NCBI GenBank assembly: GCA_024180945.1
Contig: JAKSGN010000021.1
Location: 372,001-436,000 of the forward strand
Length of the DNA stretch: 64,000 nucleotides
Direction: 5' to 3'
From: Macrophomina tecta
Taxonomy: Eukaryota; Ascomycota; Dothideomycetes; Botryosphaeriales; Botryosphaeriaceae
In this document: one piece after another, positions 44,966-54,326 of the stretch
How the letters are laid out: the number at the start of each line of letters is the position of its first letter
Position numbering within the stretch: position 1 is the stretch's first letter
The notes under the pieces: generated by a model
Told to the model about the DNA's origin: nothing
Databases searched by the model: none
Seen by the model: only the letters and a program-made list of their open reading frames with translations
Made by a program: the position numbers and the translations under genes

Positions 44966-47189
44966 ATGAGCGCAGACCGTCCCGGCCCAAAGCGGGCACG
45001 TCTTGGTGAGCGGACAATGCTTGCTTGCATCCATTGCAAAAGCAAGAAGCTAAAGGTGTCTTTTCAGTCTTCTTCAACCGGCACATCGGCTGACTCAAGC
45101 TCAGTGCGACGGCCAGACTCCCAAATGTCAGAATTGTGTTCGAACTGGCCGAGGTGATCCTCATTGAATGGCGACACAGTGGACACGGCGCTGATAGATG
45201 CTAGATTGCTTGGTCGAGGATCCTGCCACAGGACTGCACAGGCCGAGAGACTACCTCAAATCTCTCGAGACTCGCGTCGCTTATCTTGAGGCCCTACTGC
45301 AAGAGACCCGGCCTGACGTGGCATCGGACCACTTCGATAGGTTCGGTCAGCCGCGCCTCTCGCGGAATCTCGGTCAAGCATCAAATCCAAGGCCGCCACC
45401 GGCATTTCATAGCTCTGTGCCTCCGGGCACCGGATCTGAACCCCCCGCTCTCCAAGACGCCTCTCCAGTAGCAACAAGAGACGTCGAGGATGAGGAGGTC
45501 GACGACTTGACTACCGATGTTGCGGTTCTATGTCTGAGTGCGGCGGGTCGCGAGCCGCACTACTTCGGCTCATCCTGCGCCGTGTCGTTCTCGCGCATCG
45601 TCAGCACCACTATGGGCTTACCAAAACGACATGGAAGCTCCCAACATAGTGGCGCGGTCCCCGATGCTCACGTGCCGGAGATCCAGCGGACCTTGTCGGT
45701 GTCGTTCCCGTCTCCAGCTCTGGCTACCACCCTGACCCAAGCATATTTCAAGAACATCCACCCACAATATCCGTTCCTCCATAAACCTACCTTTCTCGCC
45801 TGGGAGCAGGCTTGTCTCAGAGCAAACGCGGCCAATTCTCTGTCTGAAGCTGGAGATCTCGCCTTGTTCTTCGTCCTGATGGTATACGCTATTGGGTCTC
45901 TCGCCCTCGGCCCTGCACATCGCGATGCCGCTGAGGCGTACTATGTCATGGCACTCGACCACCAGGCCACAGTACTTGACCTTGATGGACTGGAATCCAT
46001 ACAGAGCATCCTTTGCTGTGCGGTCTATTCGATAAGGTCGCCTGTCGGTGTTAGTTTGTGGAAGATCTCCGGTATGGCAATCCGACTTTGCATCGAGCTC
46101 GGCTACCACAGGAGCGTATCCAAATATCGCAAACACACAGATACTCTCGCTGCTGAAATGTCACGAAGGTGCTTCTGGGTAGCATATGATATTGATCGCG
46201 TAGCTGCTTGCATCCTCGGACGACCTGTAGGCATTCCAGACGATGCCATAGATGTGGAGATGCCTTTGGACCTCGAAGATGAGTATATCGCGAGGGATGG
46301 TCTCAGGAAGGAGCCTCGCTCGTCACCTAACGACGAACCGACATACATGACCGGAGCAATTCATGTGATCGAACTCCGTCGACTGTGGTCTAAATTTGCA
46401 TCCAACCTCTACCAGACTGCAACCAAAGAAACACCACCTCGCCATGCGACGGGACAGGTGGTGGTTGAGCGTTTACGTCAGGAACTTGAGGAGTGGCATG
46501 CTGCAATACCCAACCCGATTGTCAACCTTGGCTCCTCACCATTGTCTGTGTTTGCCTCACAGGCGTGGTTTCAGATCGCGTATGACCATTCAATCCTCCT
46601 GCTCTACCGGCACCACATTACCATTCCATCCTTGCCGGGGGAAGAGGAAAGCGTAGAGAAAGCGTTCGAAGAATGCGCACACCGGGCTCGAGAAATGTGC
46701 TTGCTATACAGAAAGCTGTACCAAAGCCCGACTATCCAATTCACGTGGGGGTCACTTCATATCCTTTTCGTGGGTGGACTGACATATCTCTACTGCCTGT
46801 GGAAATCCGAAAGGGTTCGCCGAAATTCCAGGCAGTCCGATGTCATCAGCACATGCATGGCCTGCAACACCGTGCTTGTCATCATCGCGGAGCGCTGGAG
46901 TCAGGCGACAACCTACCGAGATGCGTTTGAGACCTTATCTGAAAGGACGATCAATATGGTCTGCAATGAACGAAACATGACTTCGGATTTCAATTTTCAA
47001 AGGTCAAGCGCAGGCAGCGCACAACAGCAGGGGAATCACACTGCTTTGTCCCAGGATTGGATCATGGGATTGGGCGACCTTTCGGTACCGCATGAAGCCG
47101 AGTGGCTCTTCAACGAGCTATTGCAGGGGATGAGAGACTTCCAACAGCCTGAATTCGGATTCGAAGATTTGCGCGATTTTACGTGCTAG
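44966..47189 (+). CDS. Zn2Cys6 transcription factor with Fungal_trans domain, three exons
   Basis: Exons 44966-45055, 45105-45153 and 45205-47189 (introns 49 and 51 nt) give 707 residues. Joining the exons rebuilds a perfect binuclear zinc cluster: C21-x2-C24-x6-C31-x6-C38-x2-C41-x6-C48, with the basic KSKKLK between the first cysteines. A linker and short coiled coil (YLKSLETRVAYLEALLQE, about 62-80) would dimerise it. The middle homology (Fungal_trans) region starts near LTQAYFKNIHPQYPFLHKPTF and includes RCFWVAYDIDRVAACILGRPVGI. Starting at the first long open frame (45198) would lose the DNA-binding domain, so the three-exon model is preferred. It is the first gene of the alternating cluster and the obvious candidate to bind the CGG-type palindromes in its three divergent promoters. 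Confidence 0.92.
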
Positions 47190-47245
47190 ATTTCGATACT
47201 CAAGTCGGCGTCATTGGCTCAAAACCACGTGCTAAAGGCGAAGTT

Positions 47246-48676
47246 TCATGATGAAAGGAGAAATTCCTCATCAATACCAAGGGCCCTCGAGCAGCTTCTC
47301 AAACTTGCCTCCTGTCCTTCAGCATACGCTTGGTCCAAGTCCTTTACCGCACACCCCAACGCCTTCTCCAACCCCAGTTTGTCGAAAAATGCTGCATGGA
47401 CGTCCATGGAAGAGTCTCGTCGCTTCCCCAAATTGGACTGGAAAATACCGGCGGCAGACAAGGGGAGAAAGTCTTCGTACGTTATGGGTACGGCTTCCAA
47501 GACTCCCCTTGCAAGTAAATCTTCTCGCGAAAGTCCCGGTGGGACTCTCTGCGCTTCAGACCCCTTTCCACATCGGTACATGAAGTACACCAGCCGCTCC
47601 TTTCGAAGAGCTTCCCACGTGTCAGGGTACTGTGCGAAGACTTGGGACAGAATTCGATCTTGCTCGCCGGCGTCGTGGGTATCTCGCGCGAGCGAAATCT
47701 TCTCCATGGCTTCAGCCATCAAGCGATCATAAAGCTCTCTTCCTTTCGAAGTCACCGCCGCACCTCTTTCTTCGATCTCGCCAAACCGAGCTTTGTGAGA
47801 ACCCTCGGTTAACGCTCCGCAGCGCTCTGGGAATCTGATGGGCTCTTCAAGCGCCAAAAAGCTCGTCTGTCGCAGAAGGATAGGGCAATTCCTCAGTGGC
47901 GGACCTTCTATCCGCTCTTTCACAGCCAATCCATCCTCCTTCATCCTTCTCTGAGATGCCTGGATATCGAGAGTCCGGGGTGTGAGGTGGTTGATGTGTG
48001 CGCTTTGGAAGCACGCGATATCCGCTAGGATCGGGTGTACCTCTTTTAACTCCTCGTACACCTGTTTCGATGCGGCCGCGACGGGCCGCCAGCCGAACGT
48101 CTTCATCGCCTCTGACACGAACACCCGGACTTGGCTTGGCGTCAGACGCACACCTTGACCTTCCGCGACGTCAAGGAGCGTGAGGAGCTCGGGGCTGAAG
48201 ATGTTGCGCCTCTGCAGCAGGGCCAGCGCGACATCCCTCGGCCCAGGGTCTCCGAGCAGGTCCGGTCGCAGCAGGCTCGTGAAGACGCGGAACGGGTTCC
48301 TCCTCAGCGCTTCCTCGGTGGTGGGCCGGAAGCAGGTTGCGTGCATCGGCAGCCCGGCGGGAGACAGGTCGTAGTAGCCGACCGGGTGGAGGCCGATGAG
48401 GGCGAATATGCGGCGCACCGTCTGGAGCTCGTACGGGGTTCCCAGCCGAATCGCGCCGTGTCTCTCCAGGTCGAGCCGCTCGGAAGTGACGTCGCCGGTG
48501 CGGAGAGCGGTGATTTTGGGGTCAGTGGAGTTGGAGAGCGTTTCGGTGTTGACCTTTTGCACGATGTCGATCAAGGTGCCGTACAGGGGCACTTCTTTCT
48601 TGTACATGGCTGACATGGCCATGGCAAAGGTGGTTCGGAGCTCGTCGGTGTCGACATATTCGAGTGGGGTTTCCAT
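47246..48676 (-). CDS. DUF1338 enzyme, 2-oxoadipate dioxygenase/decarboxylase family
   Basis: Single exon, 476 residues from ATG 48676. The frame stays open to a TTG at 48781, but METPLEYVDTDELRTTF fits the family start. Family blocks: ERHGAIRLGTPYELQTV (His73), VGYYDLSPAGLPMHATCFRP (His112), FQSAHINHLTPRTLDIQ (His227/His230) and FLALEEPIRFPE (Glu277/278). These fit the family's two-His/one-Glu non-haem iron site. Bacterial HglS in this family converts 2-oxoadipate to D-2-hydroxyglutarate with O2 and CO2 release in lysine catabolism. Substrate in fungi is less certain. No signal peptide or membrane span is visible, so cytosolic or organellar. It is convergent with the regulator (56-bp gap) and shares a 399-bp divergent promoter with the aldolase. 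Confidence 0.88.
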   Translation of the reverse strand: METPLEYVDTDELRTTFAMAMSAMYKKEVPLYGTLIDIVQKVNTETLSNSTDPKITALRTGDVTSERLDLERHGAIRLGTPYELQTVRRIFALIGLHPVGYYDLSPAGLPMHATCFRPTTEEALRRNPFRVFTSLLRPDLLGDPGPRDVALALLQRRNIFSPELLTLLDVAEGQGVRLTPSQVRVFVSEAMKTFGWRPVAAASKQVYEELKEVHPILADIACFQSAHINHLTPRTLDIQASQRRMKEDGLAVKERIEGPPLRNCPILLRQTSFLALEEPIRFPERCGALTEGSHKARFGEIEERGAAVTSKGRELYDRLMAEAMEKISLARDTHDAGEQDRILSQVFAQYPDTWEALRKERLVYFMYRCGKGSEAQRVPPGLSREDLLARGVLEAVPITYEDFLPLSAAGIFQSNLGKRRDSSMDVHAAFFDKLGLEKALGCAVKDLDQAYAEGQEASLRSCSRALGIDEEFLLSS

Positions 48677-49075
48677 CCTTGGTTCGATTGCAGAAAGAGC
48701 CGTAATAGTGCCCTCGTTTCCCTGAATACAGGATTGTAGTGAAGTTGCGCACTTGGGCCATTGGTTGAATTCTCTACTCAAGTCATCCTTCTTGAAGTCG
48801 CATGGAATGTTAGCACCTCGGAACTACCCGCCTGAATGTTTGAAAACTGCCTCTTCGGGGAGCCCAAAACTGGTGAAGCTTGCACGTGCAAATCCCGGAC
48901 GGGGTGATCGGAAAAGCGGTCGGATACTGTTTCCGGTGGCTCGGGGGAAACCGAAGGCTCATGCATGGATGCCAAGTGCTCGGAGCACCTGGCCAGCACC
49001 ACTCCAACCACTCTTTAGATCTTTACGGATATTCTCTATACATCGAACTCTAGAAATTGCTTCAATTCATACACC
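48677..49075. promoter_or_regulatory. Divergent promoter 1 (DUF1338 / aldolase)
   Basis: Serves two head-to-head genes. Contains the 14-bp palindrome at 48941-48954. Further CGG elements lie close by: CGG-N5-CGG at about 48909-48919 and CGG-N9-CCG at about 48921-48935. No gene lies inside. Confidence 0.65.
48941..48954. promoter_or_regulatory. Candidate Zn2Cys6 operator, copy 1
   Basis: TCGGGGGAAACCGA: inverted TCGG/CCGA half-sites with a 6-base spacer. It lies 265 bases upstream of the DUF1338 ATG and 122 bases upstream of the aldolase ATG. It matches copies in the other two divergent promoters. Confidence 0.6.
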
Positions 49076-50055
49076 ATGTCTTCCACCGCCACGATAACAG
49101 ACACCACGCCTGGAGCGCAAGCCAAAGGCGCTTCATCAATCCTAAACAGGGTCGACCGTAAATCCAGCGGCGAGTCTCGTAGCCGATATCACATCCCATG
49201 GCCAACGACGAAAGAAGCGCAACGAAAATGGCAGCTCGAGCAGATGGCCGGCGCATTCCGCATCTTTGCGAAGCTCGGCTTTGCCGACGGAGGAAGCGGT
49301 CACATCAGCCTTCGAGGTACGTCAAAAGGGAGGAAGAGGAAGGAGGAGAGGGGAAGCCGTCCAATCCAACGCCTCCCAATAGACTTTCCGTCTGAATTCT
49401 TCCTGTGCTAGATCCCGTCGAGCCCGACACTTTCTGGATCAACCCCTACGGCGTGCACTTCGGCCTGCTGACCGTGTCGGACATGGTCCGGGTCGACGAG
49501 CACGGCAACCGGGTCGGCGGCGCGGACAAGCTGGTCAACACGGCCGGCTTCATCATCCACGCGGCGATCCACCAGCGGCGGCCCGACATCAACGCGGCGT
49601 GCCACCTGCACAGCCCGTACGCGCGCGCGTGGTCCAACTTCGGGCGGCCCATCGACATGCTCAACCAGGACAGCTGCATATTCTACGGCGACCTCGCCGT
49701 GTACGCCAGCTTCGGCGGCGTGGTGTTCGCGAAGGAGGAGGGCGCGCGGCTGGCGGACGCGCTGGGGCCGGTGGCGAAGAATGTCATCTTGCAGAACCAT
49801 GGCACTTTGACGTGCGGCGGGACCGTCGCGGAGGCGGCCGCCTTCTTTATCGCGTTAGAGCGCGCGTGCCACTGCCAGCTGCTGACCGAGGCGGCGGTGG
49901 CGCCGAATGGGAGCCAGTTGAAGAAGACGATTGTCAGTGATGAGGAGGCGGAGTATACGAAGAGGAATACGGGCAGCCCGGAGGTCATGTACATGCAGTT
50001 CGAGCCGGAGTACCAGATGATTTTGAAAGAGACAAAGGGAGATTTCTTGGCTTGA
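49076..50055 (+). CDS. Class II aldolase/adducin-family enzyme, two exons
   Basis: Exon 1 is 49076-49316 and exon 2 is 49412-50055. The 95-nt intron (GTACGT...GCTAG) gives 294 residues. The junction rebuilds GGSGHISLRDPVEPDTFWINPYGVHF. The zinc-site histidines are visible in ACHLHSPYARAW (His145, His147) and ILQNHGTL (His210), as in fuculose-phosphate aldolase and its decarboxylase and adducin relatives. The fungal members are mostly unassigned; the fold supports retro-aldol or decarboxylation chemistry on hydroxy/keto acids. It is divergent from the DUF1338 gene and convergent with the racemase-family gene, so it is probably co-expressed with the cluster. Codon use is notably GC-rich in exon 2. 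Confidence 0.9.
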
Positions 50056-50304
50056 GTGGAGGAGGATCGATGATGCTGTTCATGATTGGATGTGTACATC
50101 CGGAATATGGGGTTTGCGCATGACACACGTATCTTCTCCTCAACAGGGCAACACCAAAATGCTTCTCTCCATTCGGCCCGGTCAAGGAGACAACTTGGCA
50201 TCAGAAGCGGGAAGCGTGCATTGGAGATCAGGCAATTGATACTGTATGAGGGTCATCGCTTCGGCAGGGCCTAAGTGAGAATCTTCCATCGTAGCAATGT
50301 ACGT
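50056..50304. other. Convergent spacer, aldolase / racemase
   Basis: A 249-base tail-to-tail gap. Nothing recognised. Confidence 0.5.
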
Positions 50305-51033
50305 CTACGCCATCCATGCTGCAGGAGTTTTCCTTACTAGTCCTGAATAGAACCACATACCCATCGTGTAAACATCATACACAGGAACTCCTACTTGCTC
50401 TTGAATGGCGGCCGCATAAGGTGGCATCTGTGTGCACTCCAAAACCAGAGCGCCAACTTCCTTTCCTTCTTCCTTAATACTCTCAACAAGCCTCGCTGCC
50501 GAGTCAACCATCTCCCGCTCCATATCCGCCCCATCGTATTTGACTCCGTCCTGTATGACTTTTCGTGTGTGGCCAGTTGCGGACAACCCACGAATCCTGA
50601 TCTTCGCAGGATCCGCGCCTATTTCTCGCAGATGCGTCTCACTGAGCCGGTCGCCATCATAGGTCAAGACCCCGATGATCTTTTCCGGGCCGAGAAATGC
50701 TCGAACGCTCGGAATCTGAACCAACGCGCTTGTTGCGATTGGAATTCCAATCCGTTCGCTCAACTGCCTCTGCGCCATCGCCAGGAAGCCACAGCTGGTG
50801 ATGATGCCGACACAGCCTCTTTTGGCCAGCTTCTTTCCGGCATCGACGAAGCGACTGATGAAGTCATCGTCGTACGTCTTCTTCGAGACTATCTGGTTTT
50901 CCCGGGAGCCTGGGACGAGTTCGTGGATGAGAGGGAAGGGCCAAGTCCGTGGATTGTAGGGATCACCCGGAGGCCGGTGAATGTTGACTTCGACGGCAAG
51001 GAAGCCAACCGGTGGGAGATCTGAGGACGACAT
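50305..51033 (-). CDS. Asp/Glu racemase-superfamily enzyme
   Basis: Single exon, 242 residues from ATG 51033. Layout matches the cofactor-independent two-cysteine superfamily (aspartate/glutamate racemase, hydantoin racemase, maleate isomerase, arylmalonate decarboxylase). The first catalytic Cys is Cys81 in GIITSCGFLAM, the second is Cys200 in GALVLECTQMPPYA. An N-terminal PPGDPYNPRTWPFPLIHELV block is typical of the bacterial-style aspartate/glutamate racemase family protein subgroup. Reaction is probably racemisation, isomerisation or decarboxylation at an acidic C-alpha; which one cannot be decided from sequence. The close match to a bacterial-type subgroup makes an old horizontal origin possible. 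It shares a 599-bp divergent promoter with the dehydrogenase. Confidence 0.85.
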   Translation of the reverse strand: MSSSDLPPVGFLAVEVNIHRPPGDPYNPRTWPFPLIHELVPGSRENQIVSKKTYDDDFISRFVDAGKKLAKRGCVGIITSCGFLAMAQRQLSERIGIPIATSALVQIPSVRAFLGPEKIIGVLTYDGDRLSETHLREIGADPAKIRIRGLSATGHTRKVIQDGVKYDGADMEREMVDSAARLVESIKEEGKEVGALVLECTQMPPYAAAIQEQVGVPVYDVYTMGMWFYSGLVRKTPAAWMA

Positions 51034-51236
51034 TATGGAAGGTCTAGAATTTGTCTGGCTGACGAACTTGGGCTCGAAGATTGATGTTTTCGAGAGAGAT
51101 GGGTTGCTGGACAGCAGCTGGCAGTGTTACATGGTTCCCTCCTGGAGACTCGCAACATTCCCTCCCCTCTCTAGCTGGGAACGTCAAATCACCTAATGTC
51201 TAGGGCTTGCATGTCGTGCCGCCGCGTGACGTAGCC

Positions 51237-51315
51237 AGCTCGGGAGAATCCGAGGCTTGCGGGAAGATGGACCCTGCAGCCGCGTCGACCCCACCTTTGA
51301 AGCTCGGGAGAATCC
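51237..51315. repeat. 15-bp direct repeat in divergent promoter 2
   Basis: AGCTCGGGAGAATCC occurs identically at 51237-51251 and 51301-51315, a 64-base period. Each copy overlaps a TCGG-N6-CC element. The second copy lacks the final CGA half-site. Confidence 0.8.
51240..51253. promoter_or_regulatory. Candidate Zn2Cys6 operator, copy 2
   Basis: TCGGGAGAATCCGA: same TCGG-N6-CCGA architecture as copy 1, differing only inside the spacer. It lies 207 bases from the racemase ATG and 380 from the dehydrogenase ATG. Confidence 0.6.
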
Positions 51316-51317
51316 TG
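51304..51317. promoter_or_regulatory. Imperfect operator copy
   Basis: TCGGGAGAATCCTG: left half-site and spacer identical to copy 2, right half-site altered (CCTG for CCGA). Either a weak site or a decayed one. Confidence 0.4.
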
Positions 51318-51632
51318 ATGCTCCACATCGTTAGATCTACAGCTCCGAATCGGAACCTGAAGATGCATGTCGCTGAGGATAATATCAGGATAGCCTTGAG
51401 TCCGGGGCCGGTTCTCGCGACTTTCCGTGCGGCTTTCTCTTCCTACAAGCCACGCCGTTTCCAGCACCACCACTGCCACCTGGCTGATCCCCCCCAATCA
51501 CGTGGCGACCTTCCACAGCTTCACGACTCTTTGCATTCCATCTTGAGCCAGTGAAAGCACGTCTCAGCTCTTTCGTCTCTGATATTGCGCCACAGCGACC
51601 TCTCAAACCTCGCCCCATCCCGCAGCAGCACC

Positions 51633-52756
51633 ATGGGCTCCATCGCAGACCGAAAACCGCACGTCGTGTGCCTCGGCGCGCCCAAGTACGCCGGGGACGA
51701 CTACCTGGCCGCCTTTTCGTCAACCTTCCAATTCTCCGTCCTCCCCGCCACCAACCGCGCCGAGACGGTCGCCGGCCTGCCGGACCTGATAGCGCGCAAA
51801 GGCCCCATCGACGCCTTCGTCGTCCGCATGGGCACGCCGCCCTACGAGCCCTTCGACGAGGAGCTCCTCGGCGCGCTCGCCCCCGGCTGCAGGATCATCG
51901 CGTCCGCCAGCGCCGGCTTCAACGAGTTCGACGTCGACTGGATGAGCCGCGCGGGCATCGTCTTCTGCAACTCGGTCGACGCGGTCGCCGAGGCGACGGC
52001 CGACATGGCGGTTTTCTTGCTGCTGGCGACGCTGCGCAACACGAGCCGTGCGGAGCGCAGCGCGAAGGCCGGGAGATGGAGGGGCGGGCCGACGGGGGGG
52101 TTGGTGCCGGCGAGGGATCCGGCGGGGTTGACGCTGGGGATCGTGGGGATGGGTGCGATTGGGAAGGTGAGTTCGGCGGTCAGGGGAGGGGGGATGAGGG
52201 AGAGCCTGGAATCTCGGAGCGCGATGCTGACGGCTTGGGACAGCACCTTGCGCGGAAGGCCGCCGTGTTCAATCTGAAGATCAGCTACTACAACCGCCGC
52301 CAGCTGCCCGCTTCTGAAGAGGAGAAGTACGGGGCCACCTACTGCGGCTCGCTCCACGAGCTCCTGGCTTCCTCGGACATCGTTTCTCTCAATTGTCCGC
52401 TCAATGAGAAGACGACGAATCTCATCAGCACGGCCGAGTTCGACGCGATGAAGGATGGGGTGTTCCTGATCAACACTGCTCGCGGCGCCGTGATTGACGA
52501 ATCGGCACTGAAGGTTGCTCTTGAGAACGGTAAAGTTGCTCGAGCGGGGCTGGACGTCTTGTGCAATGAGCCGAACGTCGATCCTTGGTTCTTCGAGCAG
52601 GAAAATGTGATATTGCAACCGCATTTGGGAGGCCTGACAGATGTTGCGTATCAGAAGGCGGAAAGGGAGTGCTTTGAGAATATCAGGGCGTATTTCGAGA
52701 CGGGCAAGGCAAATTCGCCAGTCAATGCTGACCGCTTGGCAAAACGGCAGTCGTAG
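51633..52756 (+). CDS. D-isomer-specific 2-hydroxyacid dehydrogenase, two exons
   Basis: Exon 1 is 51633-52166 and exon 2 is 52244-52756. The 77-nt intron (GTGAGT...ACAG, CTGAC branch point, phase 0) gives 348 residues. The NAD(P)-binding motif LGIVGMGAIGKHLARKA spans the junction. The catalytic triad is complete: Arg258 in NTARGAVID, Glu287 in LCNEP and His305 in LQPHLGG. A substrate-side motif SASAGFNEFDV is present. It interconverts a 2-keto acid and a D-2-hydroxy acid, in the glyoxylate/hydroxypyruvate reductase branch. In this cluster it could act on the D-hydroxy acid made by the DUF1338 enzyme or on an aldolase product. It is convergent with the flavin oxidase gene. Confidence 0.93.
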
Positions 52757-52859
52757 ACTAGGCATTTCCATAAAATAAGACTTCACCTGAACCTTTTCAT
52801 CATCGCTTGAGACGCAATGCTCACATGTCTTTTTCAGGCTGTTCTACAAATGATGTGGC
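52757..52859. other. Convergent spacer
   Basis: A 103-base tail-to-tail gap. Nothing recognised. Confidence 0.5.
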
Positions 52860-54326
52860 TTAAAGCCTCACCGTGGCTGCTCCCTTCAGATCCGCATCAC
52901 TAGCCAAGGGCACGTTTCCCAAAGCCCTCGCCCCTCGCTTACCTTCCATCAGTACATTGACTGGCTTCTGTTCCCTAAGTTCCCTCCATTTCCAGGCCTT
53001 CACCTGAGGTCTTTCCATCCCAATACCCTCGATGATATCAACAACCCAGTTGCCAATGACGGGCAGGTACTTGAACGCATGTCCGCTCCCGCCGGTAGCA
53101 ACCATCAGACCCTTCCGGCCCGGAACGTGGTCGATGACAAGATGGTTATCAAACGAATCCGTATACCAGCACATGCGCGTCGTCGCCACCTCGATGCCCT
53201 CGTCCGCCAACTCGGGCAGAAACTCGTCAACGAAATCGCGGATGACTTTCATGGCATGCCTGGGTATCTGCGTGAGCTTCTCCCCCTCGCTCCACCGCGT
53301 GATTGGCGCACTCCGCTCCCTTCCGTCACGCTGAGTGGTCGGGTTCGTGTACTTGGTGCCCCGATATCCAATCTTCAAGTAACCCCGCTCGTCGCGCCCG
53401 AAACCGTACAGGCCGCCCTCCGCCCCATCCCGCATCTTGTACAGCCACGTCGGGAAGCGGTCCGGCGCGAAGCGGTCCCACAGCGTCGACGCCCGCGGAA
53501 TCTTGAACAGCACGACCGAGCCGGCGGTGGCTTCACAGAGGCCGTCGAGCGCCGGGACGAGGGCGGGGGTCCAGCCCCCGCAGGCCATGATGGTAAGGGC
53601 TGCGGGGTGCTCTTTGCCGTCCGCAGTGACGATGCCGGTCACTTCTCCGCTCGCGGACATCGCGAAGCTGCCGAACGCGCCGCTCGTTGGGCCGAAGACG
53701 GTTCGGGCGCCGTGCCTGCGCGCCTTGTGCAGCGCAACTCTGCACGCCTTGTCCGCCACCGCGACGCCGCCGGTCGAGTCCAGGACGCCGGTGTTCGGCT
53801 TGCCTCGTCTCGCCCGCTCGAACGGGTCCATCGCGGCCGCCAGGCCCTTCGATTCTGCGATGGCCACGTGGCGCGGGTCGGTGGTGATGAGCTGCGTGTC
53901 CTTGTGCCCGCACGCCTCCATGGCTCGGATGGTCGCCAGTTCAAACTCAGGCAGCTCGTCTCCGTCAACCATGTTCAGGTTGCCGGTGTTGTAGAATACG
54001 CGGTCCTCGGTCGACAGGCCCGGCGGCAGATCGACGCCCCTGGCGAGCTCGTCGTTCCACGCTTTCCATTCCGCGATGGCTTCGAAGGTGAGCTCTTGGT
54101 ATTCGACCTGGCTGCCGTAGGCTGAGCGCACTATCTTGTTGATGTCGGCAGAGGCGGCGTCGCAGCCCTTTAGATATGAATAGAGCGTGGTGTCGTACGG
54201 CTGCTTGTCGAAGATGGTGACGTTCTTGTAGCCGCGGCGCGCGAGGTGGAGGGCTGTACTGAGGCCGAAGATGCCAGCCCCGACGATGTTGATGGGGGCG
54301 TCTTTGCCGGGGGAAACGCGTGACAT
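52860..54326 (-). CDS. FAD-dependent amine/amino-acid oxidase (FAOX/MSOX/pipecolate-oxidase type)
   Basis: Single exon, 488 residues from ATG 54326; an upstream TTG is not needed. The DAO fold is clear: Rossmann motif INIVGAGIFGLSTALHLARRG, ADINKIVRSAYG typical of fructosyl-amino-acid, saccharopine and pipecolate oxidases, and GGSGHAFKYLPVIGNWVVD near the C-terminus. Cys386 in TRMCWYTD sits where MSOX-family enzymes attach FAD covalently. It should oxidise a secondary amine or N-substituted amino acid with O2, yielding an imine/keto product and H2O2. The C-terminal tripeptide VRL is a weak PTS1-like signal, and many relatives are peroxisomal. It is divergent from the transporter over a 527-bp promoter with the shared palindrome, which suggests import followed by oxidation of one compound. 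Confidence 0.9.
   Translation of the reverse strand: MSRVSPGKDAPINIVGAGIFGLSTALHLARRGYKNVTIFDKQPYDTTLYSYLKGCDAASADINKIVRSAYGSQVEYQELTFEAIAEWKAWNDELARGVDLPPGLSTEDRVFYNTGNLNMVDGDELPEFELATIRAMEACGHKDTQLITTDPRHVAIAESKGLAAAMDPFERARRGKPNTGVLDSTGGVAVADKACRVALHKARRHGARTVFGPTSGAFGSFAMSASGEVTGIVTADGKEHPAALTIMACGGWTPALVPALDGLCEATAGSVVLFKIPRASTLWDRFAPDRFPTWLYKMRDGAEGGLYGFGRDERGYLKIGYRGTKYTNPTTQRDGRERSAPITRWSEGEKLTQIPRHAMKVIRDFVDEFLPELADEGIEVATTRMCWYTDSFDNHLVIDHVPGRKGLMVATGGSGHAFKYLPVIGNWVVDIIEGIGMERPQVKAWKWRELREQKPVNVLMEGKRGARALGNVPLASDADLKGAATVRL

Larger units (their letters stand above)
51034..51632. promoter_or_regulatory. Divergent promoter 2 (racemase / dehydrogenase)
   Basis: Head-to-head spacer. 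Holds one full 14-bp palindrome (51240-51253), a second imperfect copy (51304-51317) and a CCG-N3-CGG element (about 51345-51353). Confidence 0.65.

Noticed and set aside
45198..47189. Single-exon start for the regulator at 45198
   Set aside because: Would drop the zinc cluster. Two small upstream exons rebuild C-x2-C-x6-C-x6-C-x2-C-x6-C exactly.
51842..52786. 314-codon antisense frame across the dehydrogenase and its intron
   Set aside because: No domain. The plus strand encodes a complete catalytic triad.
53079..54125. 348-codon plus-strand frame opposite the flavin oxidase
   Set aside because: Arg/Ala-rich shadow of a strongly supported minus-strand enzyme.
54307..54320. Further operator-like CGGGGGAAAC near the oxidase start codon
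   Set aside because: Right half-site does not match and the sequence lies inside the coding region, so it was not counted with the three promoter copies.
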